DNA of 32,246 nucleotides from Verrucomicrobiaceae bacterium (GTDB lineage: Bacteria; Verrucomicrobiota; Verrucomicrobiia; Verrucomicrobiales; Verrucomicrobiaceae). The stretch covers positions 1 through 32,246 of the forward strand of contig JAGKWZ010000032.1 of assembly GCA_021151605.1 (NCBI GenBank), written 5' to 3'. Positions within the stretch are counted from its first letter, which is position 1; each line of letters begins with the position of its first letter. The notes under the pieces are model-generated. The model was not told the origin of the DNA and made no database searches. It saw only the letters and a program-made list of their open reading frames with translations. Of this stretch, positions 1-8,789 are shown one piece after another. A program made the translations under genes and the position numbers.

Positions 1-416
1 AGCCGAGGGGAGGCAATTTTAAAAAGTTCGGAAGGCACGCAAAAAAACTGTTCATCTGAAAAGAGCCACCTGCTTCTGGCGGGCGGATTGGGATGTCTGG
101 AGGACGTAAGTGTTCAAAATTTTTGCTTGGAGCCAGTGGGTAGCCTCCTCGGGAAAAGGTTCACTGACATAGCTTTCGCCGGGAAAAGAAGCCTCTCCTG
201 AGAACCGTGTCTGGGTCCGTGTTTATCACGAATCCGCAGGTGAGAATAGGAAGGACACTTGGAGGCTTTCGTGCTCCCGTCCGCGCTAGCTCGCGTATAA
301 AGAGTTGCTTGTGGTGGGCGATTCTTCCGACATCAGAGGCAAGTTGTCAGGTCCGACTGTGTATGGGGCTGACGCTCCGATGGCTCCACCGTTCTGCACG
401 AAATCTCACTTTCCTT
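1..416. other. Intergenic region at the left edge, no gene seen
   Basis: No convincing coding region is visible. The frame of the downstream secreted protein stays open back to position 207, but the stretch from 207 to 416 encodes a polar, arginine-rich, non-conserved-looking sequence, whereas a clean signal peptide starts at 417. The region therefore most likely holds the promoter and leader of that gene. The motif CGGGAAAAG occurs twice close together (about 151-195) and a TATAAA lies near 295. I could not pair either with a convincing -35 box. Confidence 0.4.
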
Positions 417-3400
417 ATGAAGTCTTCCCTCAGTTTCCTCTTGCCTGTGATCAGCCTGATCCTGACGGCAAACGGCCATGCCGCCACTTTTGACGTCACC
501 TCGACCGCTGGCACTGGCCCGGGGACGCTGGCTCAGGCAGTGGCTGATGCCAATGCCAGCGTCGGGGCGGACACGATTCTCTTTGCTCCCGCCATCGCGG
601 GTCAGACGATTACAATGACTACTGCGATAACGGTGACGTCTGGGATCATCACGATCAATGGTGAGACTAATACCGTCGGCATGGTGCTGGATGGTGCCTT
701 GACCGTCAGGCACTTCAGCGTGGATGCCGGGGCGGAGCTGAATCTTTATGGGCTGAATCTCACTCGTGGGCAGGACACGTCTGGAGCAGGTAGCGTAGAG
801 AACTCGGGATACTTCACGGCGACGCGCTGCTCGTTTTACGGAAACAACGGCAGCTACGGTGGGGCGGTCGCCACTTATGGTGCCGATGCCAGGATGGAAT
901 TCACTCACTGCACTTTTCAGGGGAATCAGGCCTCCCAGAACGGCGGAGCACTCCATATCTCCGGCAGCGACGTCAAGATCACCCACTGCACGATCACAGG
1001 GAACACCGCCTTCGAGTATGGCGGCGGTGTGAATTCGGCGGGCAAGCTGGCTCTTAAAGGCAGCATCATCTCACAAAACACGGCACCCAACGGGGCGGAC
1101 CTTTATGCTGAATTTGCCACCAGTTACACACGCAGCGGGCAGAATATCGTGCGGCAGGTAGTCGGGATTGCTGGCACAGGCCCCGCCGTTTTGAATGTCG
1201 ATCCGCAGCTGGCGGCGCTTGGCAATTATGGTGGACACACGCTCACCTGCCCGCCGCTGCCGACCTCTCCGGCGATTGATCCCGTGGACGGCGAGACCAC
1301 CACGGACTTTAACTCGGACCAGCGTTTTTACCCGCGCCTCAGCAATGCGAACTCTCAACCTGGCTTCACCGTGGACATCGGATCAGTGGAAACCGTCACG
1401 CGCGTGAGCAGCGGCAACAACAGTTCGACCAGTTCCATCCGTGGCATCCTGCGCGGACTTCCCGGCGGGTTCACGGTCGATTTCAGCAGCGCATTCAGTG
1501 GTGCTTTCGTCAATCTGGGAGACACAGAGCTGGTGATCACACGCTCAGTGACTGTAAATGCGGTGGATCTGGAAAGGCCGGTTGGCTTCTTGACGGACAA
1601 CATCGCCCGCCACATCCGCATCGTCCCGGGCATCACCGTGACTCTGCGCGCGCTGCAATTTGCTTCAGGAGGTGGGCGTGGTGGTGTGGAAGACGGCAGC
1701 GGCGGTGCGATCTTCAATCAAGGCAGCCTCATCCTGGAGTACTGCGCGTTTATCGGCAACCGGGCGAATTTCAACACCAACTCCCGGGGCGGGGCTATCT
1801 TCTCGCGTGGCCCTCTTTGCCAGATGGATTCATGCACCTTCTCAGGGAACATCAGCGCATCCACGGGTGGAGCAGTTTACTCACGAACCAATCTCACGGG
1901 CGATCGGACCACGTTTAACCAGTGCACCTTGCACGGAAACACAGCCACTGGCGCAGGCGGTGCCATCTACAATTTCGACGGCCTGACCGAAGTGGAAAGT
2001 TGCACCATCACGGGAAACACCTCCTCGACCAGCGCCGGCGGCGGCATCGCTAGCTTTGGAGATGCGGGGACGGAGACAAAGATCAAGCAGTCCATCGTGT
2101 GTGAAAACTCGGGGGAGGACCTCGCCTTCGTTGTCGGCTTGCTCAACAGCTTCACCTCCCTGGGCTACAATTTCGTGGGCAGCGGCACCGGTATTGGTGA
2201 CATCAACGCCACCGGCGACACCACGGGCAATACCGACGCGCAGCTCGCGCCGCTGGGCAGCTACGGTGGCCTCAACTCCACCCGCCCGCCCTTGCCTGGG
2301 TCACCTGTGATCGACAAGATTCCAGCCACCGGTGGCTTCGCACTCGATCAGCGCTTCGTGCTTCGTGAGCGTGATGGCGATTCCAACCCAGGCACTGAAT
2401 CCGACATTGGCTCTACGGAAGCACCCACACTGGCGGAAAACAGCGCAGGCAGTGTGAGCTTTGAGCGGGTCTTTTACACAGCCACCGAGTCTGAGGGGAC
2501 TGCGCAAATCCGTCTCGTCCGCACGGGTGGGCTGCGTGGCTCCATCAGCGTCGGTGTGAGCAGCTCGGGCGGCACCGCCACGGCAGTTACAGACTATGAG
2601 CCGCTCGTCGGCGAGCGCGTGACCTTTGCCCACAACCAAGACACCGCCATCCTGCCGATCACTCTCGTCAGCGATCCCTCCGTGCGCGAGCAACATGAGA
2701 CGGTGAACCTGACGCTGAGTACACCTGCCGGAGGAGCCACTCTAGGATCACGGACCACTTCGCTCCTCTACATCCTGGATGCATTTGACCCCGTGAAGCC
2801 CACCATCGCCATCACCGCGCCGGCGGCGAACACCGTTTATCAGGAAGGTGCAGGGGCCACGCTGCTGCTGACCGGCACAGCCCGTGATGACAAAGGTTTG
2901 GAAACCGTAAACGTGCGGCGGGTGAACAGCGGGCCTGTCGTCTTCAGCACCACGCAAACCTTCAGCAACGGCCTCAAAGACATCGCCTGGAGCAGCACCG
3001 TCAGCCTCGTGCCCGGCGTCAACACGTTCGAAGTCGAGGCCATCGACAGTCGGGGCAATGTCTCCGCCATCGTGAGGCGCTCCTTCACCTTCGATGTCGT
3101 GCGCACCCTGACCGTCAGTGTCAGCGGCCCGGCCAACAGCGGCACCGTGAGCGCTGGCTTCGTTCCCACCAGCCAGCGAAAGTCTGGCCTGCCCTACAGG
3201 ATCACCGCCACGCCTAGGCCGGGCTTTGTCTTTTCCGGCTGGACGGGGGTGAATCTCGCCGCCGCAGGCATCACGGGCAGTTTGGCTGAGCTTCCGACAC
3301 TGAATTTCACCATGACGGATGGTCTGGTGCTGGTGGCGAACTTCATCGCCACCCCATTCCCTGCCGTGGCTGGTGTCTTTCATGGTCTCCTGGAACCAGA

Positions 3401-4499
3401 TGGCAGCACTGCCATTTCCAATGCCGCCGCAGGTCATCTCAGCATCACTCTAAGCACCACTGGCACCTTCACCGGCAGCCTGCGCCAGGACGGCGGCACC
3501 CATCCGGTCAACGGACTGCTCTGGGTGGACGGCAACGCCCGTTTCGGCACGACAAGAGGCACGGAACTCTTCATCTCGCGCCCGGGCAAAGAGCCCATCT
3601 ATGTGGCACTCACACTCGCTTTGGCCTCCAGCCCCAGGTTCATGACGGCCAGCGTGACGCATGGTGATGTGACAACCTCGGGCACTCTTGGGCGCGGGCA
3701 CTTCAGCGCCACCAATAAAGTCCCAGCTGGGTACGCAGGGACGACCGGACAGCGCTACCATTTCATCACCACCAATGACCCGAACGGGAACACCGGCCTG
3801 AATTCGAACAAGTTTCCCCAGGGGCACAGCGCGTGTTCCCTGGTGCTCACCACCAGCGGTGGCGTCACCTGCGCAGGCACGCTCGCGGATGGAACCACCA
3901 TCACCGGCTCTGGCCCGCTTTGGGAAAACCGGATCTTCCCGCTCTACACACCGCTGTATGGAAACAAGGGCTGCTTTGCCAGCCCGCTGCAGCTCGATAC
4001 CACGCCGGCGAACAGCGACCTCACCGGTCAGTACGTCTTCTGGCTGCGCCCAGCTCAAACGGGAGTGCAGTGGTATCCCGACGGCTGGCCGTCGAATTTG
4101 GAAGTCAATATCACCGGCACGAAGTACCTCGTTCCCACCAGTGAGGCCTTGATCGCAGGCCTCAGTCCCGTGAATGCCACCAGCGGCAACGTCATGCTGC
4201 AATTCACCCAAGGCCTCATCAATGGGCTCATCGACAAACGCGCGAACATCACCACCGCCCAGGTCATCACTCGCGCACCGACCACCGATACCACCTTCAC
4301 CGCCACCCTAGCAAAGGCCACAGGCATCCTCAGCGGCACCTTCCCTCACAGTGATGGTCTCACCAAGCCAGCCTATACCTCGATCATCTTGAAAAAGGGG
4401 GCCGTGAACCAGGCCTATGGGCACTTCCTGACGGTGAGTCCGAGGGTGAGAAACGGCCTCGGCGAAGCTGGCAAGGCGGTCGTTTTGCTCCGTGAGTGA
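417..4499 (+). CDS. Large secreted beta-helix / Calx-beta / Ig-like protein
   Basis: This 1360-residue protein is predicted to be exported. The start at 417 was chosen because it opens a typical signal peptide (MKSSLSFLLPVISLILTANG, cleavage near ANGHAA). Two right-handed beta-helix units follow (about 23-330 and 330-670), with recurring GGA[IVL] and [FT]xGN motifs like those of chlamydial Pmp passenger domains. Each unit closes with a 'choice-of-anchor Q' motif, LG.YGG..T.PPLP.SPxID (about 267-288 and 611-632). A Calx-beta domain (about 678-786), an Ig-like domain (about 790-896) and an InlB-like repeat with FSGWTG (about 897-976) come next. Residues 980-1360 form a beta-rich module that resembles the C-terminus of the protein at 14726-18223. 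There is no PEP-CTERM, LPXTG or clear autotransporter barrel, so the route to the surface is unknown. A role in adhesion or polysaccharide binding is a guess. Confidence 0.85.
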   Translation: MKSSLSFLLPVISLILTANGHAATFDVTSTAGTGPGTLAQAVADANASVGADTILFAPAIAGQTITMTTAITVTSGIITINGETNTVGMVLDGALTVRHFSVDAGAELNLYGLNLTRGQDTSGAGSVENSGYFTATRCSFYGNNGSYGGAVATYGADARMEFTHCTFQGNQASQNGGALHISGSDVKITHCTITGNTAFEYGGGVNSAGKLALKGSIISQNTAPNGADLYAEFATSYTRSGQNIVRQVVGIAGTGPAVLNVDPQLAALGNYGGHTLTCPPLPTSPAIDPVDGETTTDFNSDQRFYPRLSNANSQPGFTVDIGSVETVTRVSSGNNSSTSSIRGILRGLPGGFTVDFSSAFSGAFVNLGDTELVITRSVTVNAVDLERPVGFLTDNIARHIRIVPGITVTLRALQFASGGGRGGVEDGSGGAIFNQGSLILEYCAFIGNRANFNTNSRGGAIFSRGPLCQMDSCTFSGNISASTGGAVYSRTNLTGDRTTFNQCTLHGNTATGAGGAIYNFDGLTEVESCTITGNTSSTSAGGGIASFGDAGTETKIKQSIVCENSGEDLAFVVGLLNSFTSLGYNFVGSGTGIGDINATGDTTGNTDAQLAPLGSYGGLNSTRPPLPGSPVIDKIPATGGFALDQRFVLRERDGDSNPGTESDIGSTEAPTLAENSAGSVSFERVFYTATESEGTAQIRLVRTGGLRGSISVGVSSSGGTATAVTDYEPLVGERVTFAHNQDTAILPITLVSDPSVREQHETVNLTLSTPAGGATLGSRTTSLLYILDAFDPVKPTIAITAPAANTVYQEGAGATLLLTGTARDDKGLETVNVRRVNSGPVVFSTTQTFSNGLKDIAWSSTVSLVPGVNTFEVEAIDSRGNVSAIVRRSFTFDVVRTLTVSVSGPANSGTVSAGFVPTSQRKSGLPYRITATPRPGFVFSGWTGVNLAAAGITGSLAELPTLNFTMTDGLVLVANFIATPFPAVAGVFHGLLEPDGSTAISNAAAGHLSITLSTTGTFTGSLRQDGGTHPVNGLLWVDGNARFGTTRGTELFISRPGKEPIYVALTLALASSPRFMTASVTHGDVTTSGTLGRGHFSATNKVPAGYAGTTGQRYHFITTNDPNGNTGLNSNKFPQGHSACSLVLTTSGGVTCAGTLADGTTITGSGPLWENRIFPLYTPLYGNKGCFASPLQLDTTPANSDLTGQYVFWLRPAQTGVQWYPDGWPSNLEVNITGTKYLVPTSEALIAGLSPVNATSGNVMLQFTQGLINGLIDKRANITTAQVITRAPTTDTTFTATLAKATGILSGTFPHSDGLTKPAYTSIILKKGAVNQAYGHFLTVSPRVRNGLGEAGKAVVLLRE

Positions 4500-4550
4500 C
4501 CGCGTCTCTTCGCGCTTGGCGCATCACGACCTCTTGTCTATGATCGCCGC

Positions 4551-5591
4551 ATGAAACGCAACCGCATCGGCCGCACTGGCATCGTCGTCACAGACATCTG
4601 CATGGGAACCATGACCTTCGGCCTGCAAGCCGATGAGAAGACTTCCTTTGCCATCATGGACCGCGCCATCGACGCAGGGATCGACTTCTTCGATACCGCC
4701 GAGATGTACCCTGTGCCGCCAAGCGCGGAACTCTTTGGCGTGACCGAGCAGGTCGTCGGCAAATGGCTCAAAGGCCGCACGCGGGGTGAGATCATCATCG
4801 CCAGCAAAGTCACCGGCCCTGGACACGGCTGGTTCCGTCCGCCGATCCGTGGAGGCTTCACCGCGCTGGATCGTCGGCAGATTTTCCAGGCTTGTGAAGA
4901 CAGCCTGCGCCGTCTCCAGACCGACTACATCGACCTCTACCAGACCCATTGGCCCGATCACGGCATGGAGCAGGCCGAGACGCTGGGCGCGCTCACCGAC
5001 CTCATCGACCAAGGCAAGATCCGCGCCTGGGGCAGCAGCAATGAAACCTGCTGGGGCGTCATGAAGAACCTCTGGGAGGCCGAAAAACATGGCCTCGCCC
5101 GCATGGCCTCGGTTCAAAACAACTTCTCCCTCATCAACCGCCGCTGCGAGAGCGAGCTGGCTCAGGTTTGCCGGAAGGAAAACGTGAGTCTTCTCCCCTA
5201 CTCACCCCTCGGCGGCGGCGTGCTCTGCGGCAAATACAATGGCGGCGCCTTGCCCAAAGGTGCACGTTTCACCGACTACATCCAGAACGGAGGCCCGCGT
5301 CAAAAGCGTATGGCCGCCCGCTTCGTGAATGAACGCAGCCTCGAAACTGCCGCTCGCCTCCAAGTCATCGCCGCCGATCTCGGAGTGAGCGTCACAGCTC
5401 TCGCGCTGGCCTGGAGCAAGCAGCACGACTTCGTCGCCTCCACCATCGTCGGAGCCACCACTGTCGCCCAGCTTGAAGAAAGCCTGGAAGCTGCCGATCT
5501 CGTGCTCAGCCCCGAGACACTCGCCCGTATCGATGAAATCGACGCCGAGATCCCGAATCCGATGACAGAGGATGGCTTGAGAAGACTCTGA
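4551..5591 (+). CDS. Tas-like NADP(H)-dependent aldo/keto reductase
   Basis: This 346-residue cytoplasmic TIM-barrel oxidoreductase would reduce aldehydes or ketones with NADPH. The AKR catalytic tetrad is visible: D48 and Y53 in FFDTAEMYP, K86 in IIIASKV, and H133 in YQTHWPDH. The segment AEMYPVPPSAE, the LDRRQI stretch, the SNET motif and the C-terminal VASTIVGATT cofactor-binding region resemble E. coli Tas, which has about the same length. The start ATG has no obvious Shine-Dalgarno. The gene stands alone, 51 bases after the large secreted protein and convergent with the radical SAM gene. The physiological substrate cannot be read from the sequence. Confidence 0.9.
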   Translation: MKRNRIGRTGIVVTDICMGTMTFGLQADEKTSFAIMDRAIDAGIDFFDTAEMYPVPPSAELFGVTEQVVGKWLKGRTRGEIIIASKVTGPGHGWFRPPIRGGFTALDRRQIFQACEDSLRRLQTDYIDLYQTHWPDHGMEQAETLGALTDLIDQGKIRAWGSSNETCWGVMKNLWEAEKHGLARMASVQNNFSLINRRCESELAQVCRKENVSLLPYSPLGGGVLCGKYNGGALPKGARFTDYIQNGGPRQKRMAARFVNERSLETAARLQVIAADLGVSVTALALAWSKQHDFVASTIVGATTVAQLEESLEAADLVLSPETLARIDEIDAEIPNPMTEDGLRRL

Positions 5592-5615
5592 GCAGTCCCG
5601 GTGGAGAAGCGTGTG

Positions 5616-6719
5616 TCAGGACGCAAATTCAGGCTGCCGCTTCGGCTGGTAGATGCAGGCGGGGTCTTCGGCGAAGGAATCGCCCATCATGCCGTAGGCG
5701 CGTGCGCGGGAGCCGCCGCAGATGTTTCGGAACTCACAGCGTCCGCATTTACCGCCTAGGGCGTCACTGTCACGCAGGGCTCGGAAGAGAGCGTGATGGC
5801 GATAAATGTCGCCGGGGTGCTCTTCGCGGACATTGCCGCAGTCGTAGGGCAGGAAGCCGCTGGGGGAGACGACACCCGTGTGGGAGATGAACATCACGCC
5901 GCGGCCATCGCGGATGCCCAGTGGGGATCTCATGCCAGGCCGGTGACGACCTTCCGCGCCGAGCTTTTGCATGAGCACGCGGCGGAAATGGTGCCCCTCA
6001 GTCGTCTTGATGGCAAAAGGTGCTTTGCCGACGAGCGTGGCCATGTCCTGAAACACATGCTCGATGTCCTGGGGATCAGGCAGATCGCTCGCCTGCGCAC
6101 GGCCGGTCGGCACGAGGAGGAAGACGCTCCACATCTCCGGCTTCAGCTCAAACATGAGCTGTTTGAAGGCCTCGTACTCGTGCAGGTTGCCACGGGTAAG
6201 CGTGGTATTGATCTGCACGCCGATTCCCGCCGCATGAGCACGATGCACGGCGGAGATGGTGCGGACGAAGGTGCCGGTGACTCCGCGGAAGGCATCGTGG
6301 GTTTCACGAGTGGCACCATCCAGACTCAGGGAGATGCGCTCGACGCCAGCGGCTTTGATCTCGGCAAAGTCGGTGTTCATGAGTTTGCCAGTCGCCGATG
6401 GGCTGAGGCTGACGTGCAGCCCGGCATCTGTGGCCTCGCGCACGAGGTCGAGGGCATCTCGCCTCATGAGCGGATCTCCGCCCGTGAGGATGAGCATGGG
6501 CGGCTTCAGCTCGGCGAGTTCCTGGATCAGCCGACTCGACTCCTCGCGATTCAGTTCATCCGAGTGACGCTGCGACTGGGCCTCGGCGCGGCAGTGTTTG
6601 CAAGCCAGCGCACAGGCGCGTGTGATCTCCCAGAAGACCAGAAAGGGCCGTTCATCGAAGCCATCATACTCCATCGAGGCAGGTCTCGATGCCTCACGTT
6701 CCATCAAAGGTGCATTCAT
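5616..6719 (-). CDS. Radical SAM/SPASM protein (TIGR04053-like)
   Basis: This 367-residue protein carries the radical SAM cluster motif CxxxCxxC (C36, C40, C43 in TRACALACKHC) behind an FDERPFLVFWEITRAC opening. It also has the GGDPLMR motif and a cysteine-rich C-terminal SPASM-type tail (GKCGRCEFRNICGG ... CIYQP) that should hold a second Fe-S cluster. The layout resembles the TIGR04053 group, relatives of the AhbD/NirJ haem-modifying enzymes and PqqE. That subgroup assignment is from memory of its motifs. The start at 6719 (MNAPLMERE) was chosen because the frame further upstream, to 6953, overlaps glycerol kinase and looks non-coding. No haem-pathway genes or precursor peptide are adjacent, so the substrate is unknown. 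The gene is divergent from glpK with about 130 bases between them. Confidence 0.85.
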   Translation of the reverse strand: MNAPLMEREASRPASMEYDGFDERPFLVFWEITRACALACKHCRAEAQSQRHSDELNREESSRLIQELAELKPPMLILTGGDPLMRRDALDLVREATDAGLHVSLSPSATGKLMNTDFAEIKAAGVERISLSLDGATRETHDAFRGVTGTFVRTISAVHRAHAAGIGVQINTTLTRGNLHEYEAFKQLMFELKPEMWSVFLLVPTGRAQASDLPDPQDIEHVFQDMATLVGKAPFAIKTTEGHHFRRVLMQKLGAEGRHRPGMRSPLGIRDGRGVMFISHTGVVSPSGFLPYDCGNVREEHPGDIYRHHALFRALRDSDALGGKCGRCEFRNICGGSRARAYGMMGDSFAEDPACIYQPKRQPEFAS

Positions 6720-6852
6720 GATGGATAGAAACGGCCAGGGAGATGCCGAGGCACGGCAAGGACTGTCGAACGCTGTGCCGATCTTGAGTTTGGGCGCAGG
6801 ACAAAGTCTTGTCATCGGCGCGTGGATATGAACAATCGCCGCACCAACCGCC

Positions 6853-8331
6853 ATGAAATACCTCCTCGCACTCGACCAAGGGACGACCAGCAGCCGCAGC
6901 ATCCTCTTTGACCCGCATGGAAAGGTCGTGGCGGTGGCGCAGCGGGAGTTCACACAGCATTACCCGCAGCCGGGCTGGGTAGAGCATGATGCGGAGGAGA
7001 TCTGGGAGACACAGCTCCGCACGGCCAAAGAAGTGCTTAAAAAGGCTAAGCTCACGGCGAAGGACATCGCCGCCATCGGCATCACGAATCAGCGCGAGAC
7101 GACGGTGGCCTGGGACAAACACACGGGCAAAGCCATCGCGAAGGCCATTGTGTGGCAGGATCGGCGCACGGCGAAGTTTTGCGACAAGCTGAAGTCGAAG
7201 GGCGAGGCGAAACGCATCGGAGCGAAGACGGGACTCGTCGTGGATGCCTACTTCTCCGCCACGAAGATGCATTGGTTCCTGCAAAATGTGCCGGAGGCGA
7301 AGGCGCTCGCGAAGGCCGGACATCTCGCGTTTGGCACCATCGACTCCTGGCTACTGTGGAAGCTCACGGGCGGCAAAGTCCACGCCACGGATGTGAGCAA
7401 TGCTTCACGCACCATGCTCTACAACATCGGCACCGGAATCTGGGATGTGGAGCTGCTGAAGCTCTTCGACGTGCCTGCCTCGGCACTGCCTGAGGTGAAG
7501 CCCTCCAGCGGTGTGTTTGGAGAAACGACGCTCCTCGGCGGCAGCATCCCCATCGCTGGCATCGCGGGCGATCAACAGGCGGCGTTGTTTGGGCAGGTCT
7601 GCACGCAGCCGGGCATGGTGAAAAACACCTATGGCACCGGTTGCTTCATGCTCATGCACACGGGCACGAAACGCATCGTCTCCACGAACAACCTGCTCAC
7701 CACGGTGGCTTGGCAGCTCGGCAGCGGGCCGATGGAGTATGCGGTGGAAGGCAGCGTCTTCATCGCCGGAGCCGTCGTGCAATGGCTGCGCGATGGGCTG
7801 GGCATCATCAAAAAATCCTCCGATGTCGAAGCGCTGGCCGCGAGTGTGCCAGATGCGGGTGGCGTGCATGTCGTGCCCGCTTTTGCCGGACTCGGTGCGC
7901 CGCATTGGGATCAGCACGCGCGGGGTTTGATCTGCGGGATGACTCGCGGGACGACGAAGGCTCACATCGCCCGCGCGGCGCTGGAAGGCATCGTGTATCA
8001 GGTAGCGGACATTTTGAATGCCATGCAGGCCGATGCCGGCGTGAAGCTGCGTGAGCTGCGAGTTGATGGCGGCGCGAGCAACAACAACCTCATGATGCAG
8101 TTCCAGGCAGACATCCTCGGCGTGCCCGTCGTGCGTCCCGTTGTCACGGAAACCACCGCGCTCGGTGCGGCCTACCTCGCGGGTTTGGGTGTCGGTTTGT
8201 GGAAGAGCCCGAGCGAGATCGCCAGCCAGTGGCAGGCAGAGCGTCGTTTCAAACCGGCGATGACGGCGGCGAAGCGGAAGTCGCTCATGGCAGGCTGGGC
8301 TCGCGCCTTGGAGCGGGCACGAAACGAGTGA
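6853..8331 (+). CDS. glpK: Glycerol kinase
   Basis: This 492-residue FGGY-family kinase phosphorylates glycerol to sn-glycerol 3-phosphate with ATP in the cytoplasm. Diagnostic motifs are DQGTTSSRSILFD at the N-terminus, GITNQRETTV and AIVWQDRRTA, SGIAGDQ-type GIAGDQQAALFGQ, NTYGTGCFMLMHTG, DGGASNNNLMMQFQADILG and ETTALGAAYLAGLGVG. The length is normal (E. coli 502). The loop before IPIAGIAGDQ is about three residues shorter than in E. coli and lacks the GGKGGTR sequence that binds fructose-1,6-bisphosphate there, so that allosteric control is probably absent. No glpF, glpD or glpR lies nearby. A BlaI-type operon starts just downstream, with the first of two palindromes 9 bases after the stop codon. 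Confidence 0.97.
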   Translation: MKYLLALDQGTTSSRSILFDPHGKVVAVAQREFTQHYPQPGWVEHDAEEIWETQLRTAKEVLKKAKLTAKDIAAIGITNQRETTVAWDKHTGKAIAKAIVWQDRRTAKFCDKLKSKGEAKRIGAKTGLVVDAYFSATKMHWFLQNVPEAKALAKAGHLAFGTIDSWLLWKLTGGKVHATDVSNASRTMLYNIGTGIWDVELLKLFDVPASALPEVKPSSGVFGETTLLGGSIPIAGIAGDQQAALFGQVCTQPGMVKNTYGTGCFMLMHTGTKRIVSTNNLLTTVAWQLGSGPMEYAVEGSVFIAGAVVQWLRDGLGIIKKSSDVEALAASVPDAGGVHVVPAFAGLGAPHWDQHARGLICGMTRGTTKAHIARAALEGIVYQVADILNAMQADAGVKLRELRVDGGASNNNLMMQFQADILGVPVVRPVVTETTALGAAYLAGLGVGLWKSPSEIASQWQAERRFKPAMTAAKRKSLMAGWARALERARNE

Positions 8332-8340
8332 AGTTGACTG

Positions 8341-8360
8341 CCTGTTGAAAAATCAACAGG
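8341..8360. promoter_or_regulatory. Palindromic operator 1, probably for BlaI-type repressor
   Basis: This is a perfect inverted repeat, CCTGTTGA-AAAA-TCAACAGG, located 62 bases before the BlaI-like start codon. The same motif recurs 41 bases downstream with compensating changes in both arms (TT/AA to CT/AG), which is what a dimeric repressor site would show. BlaI/MecI proteins bind such short dyads and repress their own operons. A transcription terminator for glpK is less likely because no T-run follows. Confidence 0.7.
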
Positions 8361-8380
8361 TGGAGCTTGACGAGTCGTTT

Positions 8381-8402
8381 GCCTGCTGATATTTCAGCAG
8401 GC
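8381..8402. promoter_or_regulatory. Palindromic operator 2, abutting the start codon
   Basis: Perfect 9-base arms, GCCTGCTGA and TCAGCAGGC, flank TATT. The core fits CCTGYTGA-N4-TCARCAGG, shared with the site at 8341. It ends at the base before the ATG at 8403, so a bound repressor would block transcription start or early elongation. The centre-to-centre distance to operator 1 is 41 bases, roughly four helical turns, placing both dimers on the same face of the DNA. Confidence 0.7.
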
Positions 8403-8789
8403 ATGTGGGATTCAAACCAATCACAGGACCTCAGTCGGCGGGAGCGCCAGGTCATCGAAATTGTCATGAAGCATGGGCGTGTTTCGGCACGCCAGATCGA
8501 GGAAGAGTTGCCGGATGCGCCGACTTACTCGGCGGTAAGATCCATCCTGCGCCTGCTCGTGGAGCGGGGCGTTTTGATCAAAGAATCTGAGGAAGGACGC
8601 GACTGGTTCCGCCCGCCAGTGCCGGTGAAAACGGCGCGCGTTCAGGCGCTGAAAAACTTGGTCACGCGCCTCTTTGAAGACTCTCCAGGTGAAGCCGCAC
8701 TGGCCCTGTTGGGGCAGAAGGACATGAAACTCTCCGACCAGGAGGCAGAAAAACTCATCCAACTCATCGACCAAGCCCGCCGCTCATGA
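8403..8789 (+). CDS. BlaI/MecI-family transcriptional repressor
   Basis: This 128-residue winged-helix repressor has LSRRERQVIEIVMKHGRVSA at the N-terminus followed by a TYSAVRSILRLLVERGVL recognition region, matching the BlaI/MecI/CopY pattern. A short helical dimerisation tail ends with a run of acidic and basic residues. The ATG at 8403 was chosen; TTG codons at 8367 and 8379 are in frame and follow an AGGTGGAG sequence, so a slightly longer form is possible. The stop codon overlaps the start of the M56 protease gene (ATGA), the typical blaI-blaR1 arrangement. It probably represses this operon through the two palindromes at 8341 and 8381 and is inactivated when the protease is triggered. 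Confidence 0.9.
   Translation: MWDSNQSQDLSRRERQVIEIVMKHGRVSARQIEEELPDAPTYSAVRSILRLLVERGVLIKESEEGRDWFRPPVPVKTARVQALKNLVTRLFEDSPGEAALALLGQKDMKLSDQEAEKLIQLIDQARRS

Noticed and set aside
207..416. N-terminal extension of the first giant protein
   Set aside because: The added 70 residues are basic and unlike a secreted protein's start. A normal signal peptide begins at 417.
2748..3437. 229-codon open frame on the minus strand, inside the first giant gene
   Set aside because: It is Gly/Asp-rich shadow sequence of a GC-rich gene. The plus strand carries Calx-beta and Ig-like domains there.
5793..6728. 311-codon open frame on the plus strand
   Set aside because: It is antisense to the radical SAM gene and has no recognisable motif.
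6720..6953. N-terminal extension of the radical SAM protein
   Set aside because: It overlaps the glpK start by 100 bases and lacks family similarity.
8341..8360. Rho-independent terminator of glpK
   Set aside because: The stem is short, no T-run follows, and the same motif recurs at 8381, which fits an operator better.
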